In this document: one piece after another, positions 1 to 12,593 of the stretch
Layout: every line of letters starts with the position of its first letter
Position numbering within the stretch: position 1 is the stretch's first letter
Source: Apostichopus parvimensis
Taxonomy: Eukaryota > Echinodermata > Holothuroidea > Aspidochirotida > Stichopodidae
Length of the DNA stretch: 21,817 bases
Assembly (NCBI GenBank): GCA_000934455.1
Contig: KN887430.1
Location: forward strand, 26,786-48,602
Reading direction: 5' to 3'
Notes under the pieces: generated by a model
What the model saw: only the letters and a program-made list of their open reading frames with translations
What the model was told of the DNA's origin: nothing
The model's database searches: none
Position numbers and translations under genes: made by a program

Positions 1-9
1 TTGTAATTT

Positions 10-170
10 GACATTAGTACTACAGAGACCCATATCCTATGCATTTGTATGTTGACATCAGTATCACTGAGTCGTACATCATATGAATGTTGTACTATGA
101 CATCAGTACCACAGAGACCCACTTCCTATGCAGTTTGTACATTGACGTCAGTATCACTGAGACCCACTGT
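10..170. repeat. 45-bp minisatellite, about 3.5 copies at the window edge
   Basis: Four starts of a GACATCAGTAYCACWGAG-type motif lie at 10, 54, 99 and 144, a period of 44-45 bp. The units carry a shared CCCACTTCCTATGCA-like tail that varies between copies. The array may continue to the left of the window. Because 45 is a multiple of three, one frame from 49 stays open and reads as a 15-residue repeat (TSVxxRPTSY-like), but a TAA lies just upstream and no coding exon supports it. I read it as non-coding satellite DNA. Confidence 0.75.
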
Positions 171-1665
171 CACGGGTAAGGTAAAACAAATCGGACTGGA
201 CAACGTAAATACTCTGGTGGCGTGTGTCTTTACTTTGAGCTTTATTCAATCCTCGTAACCAGGGGCAAAAACCCTGAAACAAAATGTAAAATGTACGTAT
301 TGCATAAACAAATATTTCACACAAATATGACGTTACATCGGCAATAGGAAACATATCAAACATGCATTGATCTCGCTGTATGATCCCATATATTTTACAC
401 CTTCTTAACACTTATCACCTATTTACAATATGCCCTCCCTGTACAGACATTCGATACTAACAAACTTCTCATAAATATATTTTTTACGTGCTTTCCAATC
501 TTTAACATATTCCGGCCTCGCTACACTCAAATAAGAAACAAGAATACGACTAACTAATTGCGTTCCCTCTACTGCAAAGTAAGGTTTGACTTAGTACACA
601 TAAGAAAATGGAGACACTTACGGAATTCGGTCAGTTTCCGGCTTTTTTACACGTATCGGTACGTCCTTTAAGATATCTGACAAGATATATATTACCACGA
701 ATTCATCAAAAGTTGCCCCTACATATACTATAGTAAAATAGCGAAGTACTGCGGACTAACGTCGCCCAACGGACATCGTGTCCAACTGCAACAAGTAACT
801 GCTGTGGTGCACCCAGCACCCTTGCACCAAGTAAAGTACCGAATACGAATACCACGCCCTGACCTGCTTACACGGCCTATTCATACCGACCCTTTACCTG
901 CATTTTATGCAAATTAATATAAACAAAGACTTACACAAATTCAATTGATGCCCGTGGAGCAATCAGTGAATTAAACAAAGCAAACTAGAATGGCGAATGT
1001 TACTAATGTGAACTTCGTGAGCAAAACAGACAACAAATGAATATTCATCAGTAAATTTATCCAGCTGCACGATAGTCGTTAGACTTGCGTCAAGCATACT
1101 CGTGACACACACTTCCTATGCAGTTTTAAGCTTTGACCAGTTTGTTGCAACAGTTGCATGAGTATTAGTTAACATATGAAATATTTGATATTATCAAAAT
1201 GATGCGACTCTTTGGCATTGGTAAAGAGATGTTCAAGCAAGAACTAAAACCCACTTTATAAGTAAGAGAAGTTAATTAAAACAAACATTGAAAAATCTAT
1301 TACAGGTGGGTATTTCGTTTTCAGTAAACTTTCTGTAAATATCCTAGTCATAATATTAGTTTTCGCACATTGATATATGTTAAGAGTTCATGATTCAGTT
1401 TGTTTTGATATGTTATGGAACATATGTTTGAATCTTCACACATTGGAATCAAATTGAAATTGTACTGACTTTAAAACAATGGCAGATTATTTAGCAGCGT
1501 AAGAGAACGTGAAGAGTAAGTAGTAGAATTTATTTTAAGTATAAGAATTATGTCAGAAAATCAAAAAGGTCAATCAATTTTAGAGAAGCATCAGAGGATT
1601 TGTAAATTACTTCAAATAGCGCAGTTGTTGTAAACTTACGGTTGATTGACTCATTTTTACCTCAG
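171..1665. other. No gene seen; intron or upstream sequence
   Basis: This AT-rich stretch has no open frame with exon character on either strand. If the WD40 gene that follows continues to the left, this is part of its intron, because the first exon seen opens with a 3' splice site. A lone fragment at 1107-1127 (ACACTTCCTATGCAGTTT) matches the tail of the minisatellite unit near 118-136, so the array may once have been longer or have been split by an insertion. Confidence 0.5.
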
Positions 1666-4600
1666 GTGTACAACATTGATAATGGAGGTCTATTATATTC
1701 CACACAAACAACTAATGATGTACTTACTTGTGTGGATGCATCTACCACTGCTGATGTCATTGCTACCGGGACACAGAGGGGGTCAGCCTGGGTGTGGTCT
1801 GTTGTGGATGGATCCTCTTTGGCTCATATAGTACCCGATGGAACTGAGGACATTGGTAGAGTAATGGTTATGAAGTTCTTCTCCTCAGAGAACTTTGCAG
1901 GACTTGTCTATGCAACTGAAAGTGGATACGTGGTAGGTTTCAGTTGAAGGTCTTTCATTGTGGTATTTCATAGTTAAGGGAATCACAAGGAAAGTTATTC
2001 AAGCCAGTTGGCAATGAGTTATTGGAGTTGGCAGCAGATTGTGTGTAGTGAATGTCATATAAGATCAAGGAGAGCAGTTGTGGGTGCATGCAGTCATGGT
2101 AAATATTGATAATTGCATAAAGATTGAAACAACTTGCAAGTCTGCAAATGACAGAAGGGTTTGGAAAAAACTGATTTAGGAAAGATAAAAGTGTCAATAC
2201 AAACCCAATAAAAACTAGATATATTACACAGCCAGCCAGCCGGATCACATACTTGCCATTTTTCTACCACATCAATACTTTGCTATTTTGTTCATCTATT
2301 TCAATTTCTCTTGCTTTGTTGTTTCAGATCTTTGCAAAAAGTGACAAGAGTACTGAAAAGGACTCTTATGGCATCAAGAAGGTCTTCCATGTACGATCGA
2401 CTGGAATCTGCAAGGCTCTGTGTGTGAACAGAGATGGAAACCAAGCATGGGTGGCTGTAGGCTCATTTATTTATTGTTTCCAACTTAACGATGATGGTGA
2501 TGAACCTACTTACATTCTCAAAGGTACACAACAGATTTTGTTTTATTTTATACAAACTCAATTTTGACCATATCACCACTTCTTGAGGATGGTTTTGGTT
2601 TCACCAACATACCCTCAAAAAGCGGTTCTATGGTCACAGATCCACAGTCAACAACATGAAGACTGAGACCCCTCTGTGACCTCTTATATCAATCTCTTTT
2701 GTGTTCACCCTGCTCATTAACCTGTCTGTATTCTGTGCTTGTATTCTGTCCCTTGTAGTTTCCGTTACTTGTCGTTCCCTGCCTCTGAAAATGATCCTGC
2801 TAGGACCAAAACATCCGGCCTACTTACTTTTACACAGTCTTAGTACTGAAACAACAAGTTATAGTTGGGTCTCTATGATGAAGCTTAGGAAGCTGAAGAT
2901 TTTTATCTGGCTTCAGCTCATTGCTGCATGGGAATGAGCAAAAGGAATTGATATGTTGTTTTACTAATGAAACTGATGAAAGGTAAAAGACTGGTGTTTT
3001 GGTAATTAAACCACTCAAAAGAAAAATTGCTTCAAGTTTAGTCACTGACACTTTACCATTTTGATCTACTTGTAAAATCTGTTGTTGTAGGTAAAGCCAC
3101 TCTTGCTGATCAAGGTACTTTACAGCATACATACACATTCTTTGATAGAGCAAGATGGAAAAGGTCTCCTTCATGTAACTGCATAGTATATAGAAGTACA
3201 TATCTGTAGAAAATAAACACTGTTTTATAATTCTTAATTACATCCCATTTGATGTGACAAACAAACAATACAAATATCTTAATTGTTGCCAAGAGTGTAT
3301 CATTTGAGCTTTCAGAGGTCAGATGTCCAAAACCTTGAGAAGACAGTATTTTTAAAACAACCTTGTGTTCTGTTCTCGAAATTGCCTATTCCAATAATCA
3401 ATTTCACTCCAATAAGTAGTGACATATTCCATCCAGTGGTAGAAAGTTTTTCTGCTCATTTAAATAGTTTGTAGTTATTAACCTTCCTTGAGGTATAACT
3501 CTTTAGTAACTAAGCATTTGGTGCTACACGAATGCAACCAACTAACAGGATATTCTGTGTTAAGTAGAACATATTTTAACCAATACCATCCTCCCTAAGG
3601 TCTATCAATGGAGTTAATTTATGTTTTCTGTTGTAGGATATCGGACTGAAATTCTCTCCTTAGTCATTTCTCATGATGATAAATATCTGATTGCTGGACA
3701 GATTAATGATATCATGATGGTATGGCTGTTAGATGTGATGGAGCCGACACCTAAAGCCCTTCACCCTCTAGAAGGACTCAATGCCAATGTTTCTCATCTA
3801 GCCTACGCATTGGTGGGACAGAACCAGCATATGGTCATCTCTGCATCTACCAATCTGCCATACATCAAACTTTGGGATCTGCAGAAGGTTTGCACGGATC
3901 CAACTGTGAATAAGACATTCTTTTACAAAGAAGGACCATTGGTACTGACTTCTGACAGTCAGTATGTAGTCAGTCTAACTTCAGAAGTGTCCATGGAAGG
4001 AGTTAAAACTCACATTCTCAATGTTTGGGATTCTACGTCAGGGAAGACGCATGAAGTCTGTAAGACCAGATGCTTTGTCCAGTGCCTCACCATTACTAGC
4101 GATGACTTGCATCTCTTCTACAGTGCCGGGGAGGGGGTTGTCTGTCAATACAACCTCCAGACAGGGGAACAGGTTTGTTGCTTACAGGGTGGCAAAGGAA
4201 AGGTATGTCACATTGAAGTGAGAGCTGACGATAAGTATCTCCTGGTACTTAAACAACATCTTGATACCGACGCATACTTTATTGAGCTATGGCATTTGCT
4301 GACAGGCCGTCACCATGCCATCAAAATCAACCAGGAGGGTGAGATTAAATGTGCTACATTGACAGAGCAAAATATGGTGATAATGGCGGGAGATCAAAGT
4401 GGCATATTACTCTGTGACAGGAATGGCAATCAGATACCTATGAAGGGTAACAAGGCTCACCAGAAGATGATGGGTGTGGTTGAACTGTTGGTACTGAGTC
4501 ATGATGAAGAACTACTAGCATCCAAGACTTCAACACCAAAGGTTCACGTCTGGAGTCTCAAGAAGCGACACATCCTACAGACACTAGATGAGGTAAGTTT

Positions 4601-6445
4601 CATCCTCTCAAACTTAAAGAGACACCTAGCCTTTCCTTCTAGGTACACGTTTAATATGGCACCAGATAGAAATGCAGTGCTTTGATTGAACTGCAGCTTC
4701 AGTCAGCATATCTGAAAAATGCAGACAGTTTTTGTCGGGATATGAAAAGTGTGCACTCCAGTGTAAAAATGTAGATTTGTGCTTAATATGTGTGATGTGA
4801 CAAGAATGCCTTCAGGCAAACTGATGTGCTATTTAATGAGTTTTACACCTCCGCTAAATATGCACTTTCCTTCAGGAGGTTAATTTTAAGTGTTCATCAG
4901 TTCTCTCTCATAAACAGAAGATCATCAGTGCACAGTCACTTAGAAGTATTTGGAAATTGCTGGTATGCAGAGTTTCCATGTACTTTTTAATAGAATTGTG
5001 ATCAAAATTTGGATAACACAGGCATTACAGTTCAAGTTTACTGCAAATGAATAACAATAGACTGGACGCTATGTTATGTTTCTCTCCTGCACCTTATTCT
5101 CAAACCAATTCATATATTTAGGATCCTGTCAGTTACTATTTTCTCGTTTAATTATAACATATTCATTAAATAATGTTGGCACACAACTTTTGCAGAATTT
5201 TGTCATTTACCAGCCTCCAATCAAATCAAATTTTTAGTGTATATAGATGATGTACTAGATGAATATATTGTTTAAAGTAATGTTTTATGATGACAATCTG
5301 TTTTCAGCAATTACCAGATGGAACTATGTTTGACATTTTATACATTTTATTTCCCTTGGACACATATAATTATAAACATTATTCCTTTCTTGTTGAGAAC
5401 CATGGGGTTAAGAACTTCAAAGTTAGAGTACCCTGTCGTTGAAAAGAACTAGTAGCCTAGGCCTAACATAGAAGGGTATAGCACATCGGCTATTAAGCTG
5501 CCATGGCAGTGTTCATGCCATTAATTCAGTAAAGTCTTTGTAGACATGACAGCACGTTATGGAGGTGGTTTTATTTCAAAACCTGCCTCCTGTTTGATCC
5601 CTACTAGGGAAATAAATCTAATGTTCTTCACTGACTACTTGCTATGTGCTCTGAATAGTTTATTCCTTATAAGTGACAATACAAGACATGAATGAGCTCT
5701 TAAATTCTCTTTTGATATTGTAGGTTGGAAATGTACGGAGTATGGTATTTACCAAGAGCGGTGAATTCTTAGTCACTGGGGCGAACGACAGGGTAAGTAA
5801 AATTGTAAATATTTGTTTCTGTGAGCTAGGGATACTCTGGCTCAGGCAATTTTTGTTTGTGGCTGCCATGAGATCTTAAAAACTGTTATACCTTTCTATC
5901 ATTTATATTTGTGTTTCATTCATTACTCTTTTACACACATTCCCCCTCCCCCCCACACCCCTCAAGTCATAGCACTGATTTCAGTGACAAATAAAATGAA
6001 TAAAGTTCAGGATAGTCTGGTGCCTTGTGAGCATACTTGCTTGTGTTTCTCTGTTTGAGTGAATCCACTAATGAACAACACTCTCTATTAAACATTAATT
6101 GTTAAACTTTTTCCATTTCTTAAACTGACATTTACTGTAGCTTTTTGATAATTTGCAACCTTCTGTTAAATGTCAACAACAGAAATAACTTTGACTACAA
6201 TCAGTGTGTTTCTTTTTTCTTGTCAGGTTATAAAAGTATGGTCCATCGCACAAGGGACACTTTATAAGTCACTTTACGTGTATGGCAATGTGGTGAAGAT
6301 GGCTACCAACTCCGAAACCATCTTAGCTGCAACTGAAGTTGGACATCTGACGGAGTTGAGCATTCATCGTGGATCTGACTCTAATGAGGAAAGACGAAAG
6401 AGCATTATTCATGGCAGAAAATCTCGACTTTGTCGTCTTGTTTGA
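1666..6445 (+). CDS. NWD-like WD40-repeat protein, C-terminal part (5' partial, five exons)
   Basis: Coding exons are 1666-1932, 2328-2523, 3637-4592, 5724-5792 and 6227-6445. All have AG acceptors and GT donors (for example CCTCAG, TTGTAG, GTAAGT), and the phases agree throughout. Joined, they give 568 residues ending in TGA. The protein is a chain of about 11-12 degenerate WD40 blades. Strand-end signatures are visible near residues 41-45 (AWVWS), 181-184 (MMVW), 231-235 (IKLWD), 282-286 (LNVWD), 370-373 (IELW), 457-461 (VHVWS) and 498-502 (IKVWS), with other blades lacking Trp-Asp. That suits two seven-bladed propellers. The arrangement resembles the C-terminal half of NACHT-and-WD-repeat (NWD1/NWD2) proteins, STAND-type NTPases in which the propellers sense or repress. 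No NACHT domain lies in the window, so the family call is by likeness only. The tail (about 550-568) is basic, with RRKS and HGRKSR. The 5' exons are missing because the window starts inside the gene. Another large WD40 protein remains possible. Confidence 0.75.
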
Positions 6446-9400
6446 TTGGTCAGCAATGTAATGTGATTATGATCATGATTTGAGTTATCCTTCTCAACGA
6501 CAAAGAGGTGTGTATGATTTCACAAATGCAAAACCCATAAGCAGTATTTTTGGTTTTAACAAAAATCTTTTTTTTTTAATAATAGTGTGCAATTTATGAT
6601 TTTGTCTCTTCTGCAATCATGGAGATACATTATTTAATGTGCATGGGAGGAGTATTTGCAATCTGGTAGCACTGTACATATCATCAATCAATATTTAATG
6701 TTATTTTCAGGTTAGCAGTCTTTAATGATCCATTGCAATTGGACAGTTGTACAGTTACAAACTAGGTAGTTGCTAAATTGCAATTTGTCAAGAAAGTTAT
6801 GTTGAGAAATGAATGATATGTAAATGTGATCATCTTCTTCAGCACAATGTTTCTGATGGATTGCTCTATAATGGCATTAACTAAACATTTTCACTAATTT
6901 TCAGAGTTGGTATACTTGGAAATAATTAATCTGGTATAAATGACATCTTGAAGCACTTTTTGAATTGCTCTCTCTCTCTAATAGTAATTTTTTAAATAAC
7001 ATTTAAACCTAATTTGGTTTTGCACTAATACATCAGTCATAATTAAATGTGTATTTGTTGAATATATAAGTATATATTGAAATTTTATAGCTAAGAAATA
7101 TTCAATCACATTTTGAATTGTGTAAAGCATAGAAAAGAAATGTAAACAATCTTCACTAGGATATTTTATCAGCTGTTTTGTCCTCATATTAAATTTAGTC
7201 AGTAAATTTCTACAAGAACAAACCAAAAATGCTGCCAATTTATTAATTCTGTCATGGAAATGTTAGTTCAGATAATTAATTTCATATATACGGCATATCA
7301 ATAATGCAAAAGACATGTTGACAAGTAACCGTACATACTTAGACTTGATTGAATTTGATGCCAATGACTGATTCAAAGCAGAAATTGATCTGCAAAGGAT
7401 TCAAATCCCACTCCTCATTGTCCCAAAGGGATTATCCCTTTCATTACTTTCCCATAAAAATTTTAATTCAGTAATAAAATTGTACATTGTTTATATTTTT
7501 TTCTTCAAAATATCAAAAGTTCAGCCAATGTTATTGTGATCTGAAGTTTTAGGTGGCATGTTATTATCCTTATGGAACTTTTTTTCTTCTTTTCTTTTCT
7601 TATTTCGTTTCTATCCTTTGAGGATTTTTTTTTTCATGATTCAATTTACAATGGTACCTATTGTTGGCAAGTAGAATTAATACCACATGTTTGGACATTT
7701 GTGTAGAAAATTATTTCAATATTCAACATTCCATATATTTTTTGATTGATTGATTTAATACACTGAAATTTCCTTGGTTTTTATCAAAGGAATTCTTCCA
7801 CATTGAGTAGTGCAAGTATTAACAGAACATTAATTATATCTAAGAATCTGTTAACATTATACAGCAATATTCAATAATTTATTTGAAAAGGTATATAGTT
7901 TCATCAGAGTATATGATTAGGTTGTATATGTGTAATTTATATATGTTTTTATCCCAATTAATATCTTTCTCAAATTAAGCTTTAAGCATAGCAAGATGTT
8001 CAAAGATTGAAAGGGATCAAGCTTTTTATTTTCTTAATCAATGCTCCCTTTTCCATTTTATTTCCAATTTGTCAAGCAAAGAATTTTCTTTGAAATTCTC
8101 AAATTCAAAACTAATATTGTTTTCATGTCCTGTATTAAGATCCTTGCCTTTTAAGGAGTTTGATGAGTAAGACCTGAATGCCATTAATAAGCCTTCAAAC
8201 ACAATGAAATGAATCAATTAGATTAACACAGATAATCTGCAATGAAAAGGAATGGCAAAAAATATATATAGGTCAAGTGATGGGGTTTTAATGAAAAGAT
8301 TTTATTTCATTGAAGAATGGGAACTTCTAAGTTTTGTAACTTATTTGCTGTTTACCTGACGTCAGGACTTTCACAGGCCTTTATATCAGAGTTTAGAGCA
8401 AATTTGATGGAAGAATTTATTATAACTAGCTTATTATTATATATTAATATTTTTTTATCCTTTATTTTGTGCATTTCTATCATAGTTTCTGAGATGCAAT
8501 TAACTTTAATCAAGTTATTTAAGGTTACGATCAAGATAGAAGCTTCTTTGAATCTACCAAAGCAGTTTTTTTTAACTCTTTTCTTTTGGTTTTGTCAATG
8601 ATTGAGTTACAAATACAGTAATTATGTTTAAGCAATTTGATTCTTTCACTTTCCATGTTGAATAATACTCAAAATCTATTTATCAATTTATTCTTCTTTC
8701 TATATTTTACAAGAGGTTATGAAAGGAGATTATATAAGTAAAACTTTGATTATAAAATATTTGCAGCTTATGTTAAGAAATGGGAGTTTTGGATGATGTG
8801 ACAGTGTAATTAGTGTTTGTTTGCAATCAGTGCAGTTCTTCCCAAATGCTGCTAATTAAGGACAACTTTTTCTTGGCTTAACATTTTGGAGGTGGCGGTG
8901 TTTTATGTAATGCAAATTACCGTTTTAGCATTATTTCAAGTTTGTAGGTTTTGGTTATGAGCACTCTGTGACATGACAATGCATTCAGTAGACTCACCTG
9001 CAACTTCGGCGATTTGATTCCTTTGGGTATTAAGAAGTTATTAAGAAGTTTATGACAGATATTTTTTTACCTTTCTTGCTGATCATCCCTGTTAGGGCAG
9101 ACTCTAAGAAGAATATATGGAAGTGCACAGTAATACTTTGAAATAGAGCTATGTGTTTATAGAACTATATATTTATGGTAAAAAACATTTGATTTATAAG
9201 TAAAGATACAAGGCTGTTACCATGACCACCTTTATATTACTAACTTTTCCTGTGGTATAACAATCCCTGATTGTTATTCAAATGGGTATGCACTTGCACA
9301 GCTAGGGTATATCTTGTTACCATGGTATTGCAATATGTGTATTTATGTCAAATGTTGAAATAAATTGAATACTCATTTTTTTCAGCATTAAAGGTCATCA

Positions 9401-10410
9401 ATATTGACCCCAAATATGCTGAAAGTCAAATCATGGCTAAACTCAAAGTATTTTCCTCACTTGGATTTTGAATTGTCTTATTTAACACTTGATATCTGAA
9501 AATAGTTTGGAGATACAGAACCACCAAGAAAATACTTTTCAAAACTTTCAGCAATTCTTAGCAATATCGATGATCTTTAATGTCTGCCTTTCTGATACCT
9601 GAAATAAACTTGCTATCTGTTTGCCATTCCTTCAAACCATGGAATATGCTATATTTATGATTAAAGGTGTTGACAGTTATATATTTTTCATGCTATGACA
9701 AACTTTGAACACAATCAATTGTATAAATGTAATTATAAGAGCATTGATGATATAGTTGTTTGGGTTATTGTGATTGATAAAACTGTTTGTTGAAAGCAGT
9801 CACACGTATGATAATCAAGGTAACCATTGATTGGAATCTCTTCCTTGGTATGAATTATTTTGAAAGTTGTTCAGTTGCTATAGCAGTCATGGGATGCAGC
9901 ATCAGTCATACATTGCCAGAGAAAAATTTTCCTTTTTTTTTTAAAACAAATTTTATAAAAGGTTTATGACTTGTAAATTTTTGGAACCAAAGTTAAATTT
10001 TCAGGATTGTATGAATAACCTTAAAGTAGCTAGTTATGTTTACAACATCTTCAGAAAATACATCAGGACGAACAAATGTGTTAATTTCTTGCATCGGTGT
10101 CATATCAATGTTAAATGGCTTCTCTTCATTATAAACTGAATAAAAGTATCCTTTATGATGGTTTATGGCAGTCATGATAAACATATGTACCCTTAATTCC
10201 ATACTAAATAATTATGCTAATCAATTATAGATGTAATACTCTGTTAGTTTTTGATGTTTATAGTAATACCTGTCCACTGACCTCTTGATTTAGATTTTGC
10301 TATTTCCCATTTTAATGTACCTTCCAGAGTTAATTTAACACTTGACTAGTGTTTCAAGTATATGCAGTGTGCTTCTAGCATAGCTCATACAATATTCTTA
10401 TAAATTACTA
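6446..10410. other. 3'-UTR and intergenic DNA, no gene seen
   Basis: Nearly 4 kb of strongly AT-rich sequence follows the WD40 stop codon. Open frames are short, lack splice-bounded exon character and show no family resemblance. The first kilobase or more is probably 3' UTR of the WD40 gene. Small local duplications such as ATTAAGAAGTT twice in a row near 9030 are present, and no RNA gene is recognisable. Confidence 0.55.
7473..7478 (+). terminator. Candidate poly(A) signal of the WD40 gene
   Basis: AATAAA lies 1.03 kb after the stop codon of the WD40 gene and is followed by a T/GT-rich stretch (TTGTACATTGTTTATATTTT) that could serve as the downstream element. ATTAAA variants occur earlier, near 7043 and 7183, and further AATAAA words occur near 9360 and 9604, so the true end is undecided. 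Confidence 0.35.
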
Positions 10411-10723
10411 AGCTCATATGTAGTAACACAGACAGTTTATAACATGTAACAAACTAATTACATAACTCACACAACATTTACATACTAGCATAGGCTTAAT
10501 AAATATTAATGTACTATTAATGTAATATATATAAAGCTGATTTGTTAGCTTATACTTGATAAGTGGATGTTGTGTGAGCTATGTAACTGGTTTGTTACTC
10601 ACTATGAACAACATATGTTGCTGTGTGTAAGCAAAACTTTGGACATGCATATGAATGTTGTGTAAACAAGGGAAGTTGTTTGTTACATTGTAGGCAACTG
10701 TAGGGTGTTACTGTGTGTGAGCT
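10411..10723. repeat. Foldback (inverted-repeat) element, about 310 bp
   Basis: The left arm (about 10446-10480, starting GTAACAAACTAATTACATA) pairs with the right arm (10565-10598) over about 34 bp with few mismatches. A longer pairing joins 10411-10454 (AGCTCATATGTAGTAACAC) to the reverse complement of 10680-10723 (AGCTCACACACAGTAACAC). The right arm holds an extra copy of the unit, so the element is asymmetric. The centre is AT-rich with ATTAATGTACTATTAAT. No open reading frame is carried. This suits a MITE or foldback element; the superfamily and target duplication are unclear. Confidence 0.6.
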
Positions 10724-11127
10724 AAAATATTAGTTTGGCCAATGATCCTGTGAGTAGGTTATCGGATGAATGTTTGTAAAGTTATTTGCCCTCTAAACCA
10801 TTTTCATATATTAATGAGACCCACAATAACTTTCGTTTTTTTATCCTTTAGATAGAAGAATGACCCAGAGTTCATACTGATTATCCTTCAAAGTTTACTT
10901 CAAAGTTTCAGCTGGTAGGACTCGTGTCATTCGTATTTAATAGTAATTAAAAATTGTGACCGGAATTAAATTAAATTAGATATACCTGGCTAGATGTCAG
11001 CAAAAAGTGCCTTCCTAAAACCCTCATTAATCCTGGGAGGATGTGCATGTGCTAACTGTACCACCACATATAAATGATTAATTTACAACCAAAATGAAAA
11101 ACAAATCATGAAGCTTTCATTACACTT
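10724..11127. other. Intergenic DNA between convergent genes
   Basis: About 400 bp between the foldback element and the candidate 3' end of the UXT-MMACHC transcript. I see no open frame, repeat or RNA gene here. Confidence 0.5.
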
Positions 11128-11133
11128 TTTATT
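11128..11133 (-). terminator. Candidate poly(A) signal for MMACHC (and UXT-MMACHC) transcript
   Basis: Read on the minus strand this is AATAAA, in the context ACACAGAAATAAAAAGTG. It is the first canonical signal I find after the MMACHC stop codon and implies a 3' UTR of about 730 nt. I found no AATAAA or ATTAAA on this strand between the UXT stop and the MMACHC start, so UXT and MMACHC may share this 3' end. Confidence 0.5.
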
Positions 11134-11846
11134 TCTGTGTAGTATTTCCAATTTATACCCTGCACCAATATGCCCATGACTTCATAATGAATATTCATCT
11201 TCCACTGGCTGACAGCTTTTACATTTTTGCTGCCAGATGAAACTTAATTCCTCTCTGAAAATGAAAGGAACTAAAATATTGCATGTACATATTACTGTTC
11301 ATTCACCAATTTTTGTTTAAACTAATAACAATTACCTTTAACAGCCAAAAAATATATAAGATCATTTCAAGCGCAAAAACAATGAGACGTAAAAAGTGCA
11401 AAGTATAAACATTGTACACAGTGTACACACCTGGTTGAAGCTTTGCTTTGCTTTCCATTGCAATACAAACAATGTAAAGAACTTAGCAGTATAACAATTG
11501 AAATCTAATGTGATTCTCAATTACATAATATACAAGGCACGGAAGCTCCACCTTCCCTCCCCTCTACCCGCAATGGTTAACCAAGTTTGCACAAAGAGGT
11601 GTTCATGATAAACTACTTTATGACTCCAATGTTACTTGCAAAGTGAAATAAAACACTAGGTTAATTTAGCATGAACCTCACCAACTGTTACATTCATGGT
11701 TAAAGTTCTAACTTCTTACTTGTGGCTGTCTAGCTTGACCTGACCTAGAAGTACAAAATGTCTGGGTACAATTGAATCTGTAAAAGCCTATTTCATGAAT
11801 CACATAATATATGTTTCTGCTTGATGCTTACAGCCTACAAATGTCT

Positions 11847-12593
11847 TCAGGGGTTGTGATACTGTGCTTGATCAAGTCCTATCAATGGAAGTCTGGCAGA
11901 AGTTGGGAATGTATCAAAATACATCTTGCAAGCCTCTGAATATCTCTTTTTTACAGGAATGACATCTCGGAATGAGTTTTCCTTCCAGTGGTAGTTGAAT
12001 TTTTCCAAGAAATCTTGAACTTTAGCATCTGTATCTAGCAACTTTGCTGGTTCTTTTCTCACCAGATCTGGTACATGAACACCCTTGAAGATGATGGCCC
12101 CTCTAAATGCAAACCAACCTCCAAAATCTGGGTGTAGGGAGGCTCCAAATACCTTTTTGGAACTTTCCCATGGGTCAATGGCACAATCTTTCCTCCGGTA
12201 GTAGTATGCACCCCCTGAAACATGGCCTGCAGTTTGAACCAGTAATTTTGGTCTTCTATTTGGCAGCAGTTCAAAATCTTGGATAAATTCCAGTTCCTCT
12301 TCGGGAAAGAGTTCCCCAACCTTCTTCATGCATGAGAGATTGCATTCGTCTATGGGATCTCGAACAATCTTTGTTTGGTTGTTTTTCAGCTGTTCCACAA
12401 AAGGCAAGAAGGCATTTTCGTACATATCTGGAGTGCTTACAATGCAGAATGCCAATGTGTCTGCATGATACTGCAATCGAAATCCTGGGTCGACAACATC
12501 GTTGTACCAACCAAGCTTAAATGGATGACAATCAAATCCCAGTGGATTTAGTGCTTGACATACTTTGAGATGAATGGTTTCATACTTTTCCAT
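11847..12593 (-). CDS. MMACHC: MMACHC, cyanocobalamin reductase / alkylcobalamin dealkylase (cblC protein)
   Basis: This intact 248-residue frame encodes the cytosolic enzyme that strips the upper ligand from incoming cobalamin, by reduction of cyanocobalamin or glutathione-dependent dealkylation, and passes the product to MMADHC for the methionine synthase and methylmalonyl-CoA mutase routes. Visible hallmarks are PNRRPKLLVQTAGHVSG at 111-127, the YYY run at 130-132, HPDFGGWFAFRG at 154-165 and FNYHW at 199-203. By recalled alignment to the human protein, His124, Arg164, Arg209 and Arg234 match human His122, Arg161, Arg206 and Arg230, the arginines being linked to glutathione binding. Human Trp203 is Asn206 here. 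The proline-rich tail of the human protein is absent. The start is firm: TAG lies in frame three codons upstream and the context AAACATGG is strong. The frame has no intron, whereas human MMACHC has several. It lies in the last exon of UXT, 10 nt after that stop codon. Confidence 0.95.
   Translation of the reverse strand: MEKYETIHLKVCQALNPLGFDCHPFKLGWYNDVVDPGFRLQYHADTLAFCIVSTPDMYENAFLPFVEQLKNNQTKIVRDPIDECNLSCMKKVGELFPEEELEFIQDFELLPNRRPKLLVQTAGHVSGGAYYYRRKDCAIDPWESSKKVFGASLHPDFGGWFAFRGAIIFKGVHVPDLVRKEPAKLLDTDAKVQDFLEKFNYHWKENSFRDVIPVKKRYSEACKMYFDTFPTSARLPLIGLDQAQYHNP

Noticed and set aside
49-258. Open frame with an in-phase 15-residue repeat
   Set aside because: It is explained by the 45-bp minisatellite. 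A TAA lies just upstream, and there is no supporting exon or family match.
7397-7409. GGATTCAAATCCC, like a tRNA or SINE B box
   Set aside because: The flanks do not form a T-arm or acceptor stem, and I find no A box at the right spacing.
8317-8601. 94-codon hydrophobic open frame
   Set aside because: AT-rich sequence yields Phe/Leu/Ile-rich frames by chance, and there are no splice sites, family motifs or good start context.
12059-12520. Other open frames overlapping MMACHC on both strands
   Set aside because: They are shadows of the conserved MMACHC frame, which alone shows family motifs.
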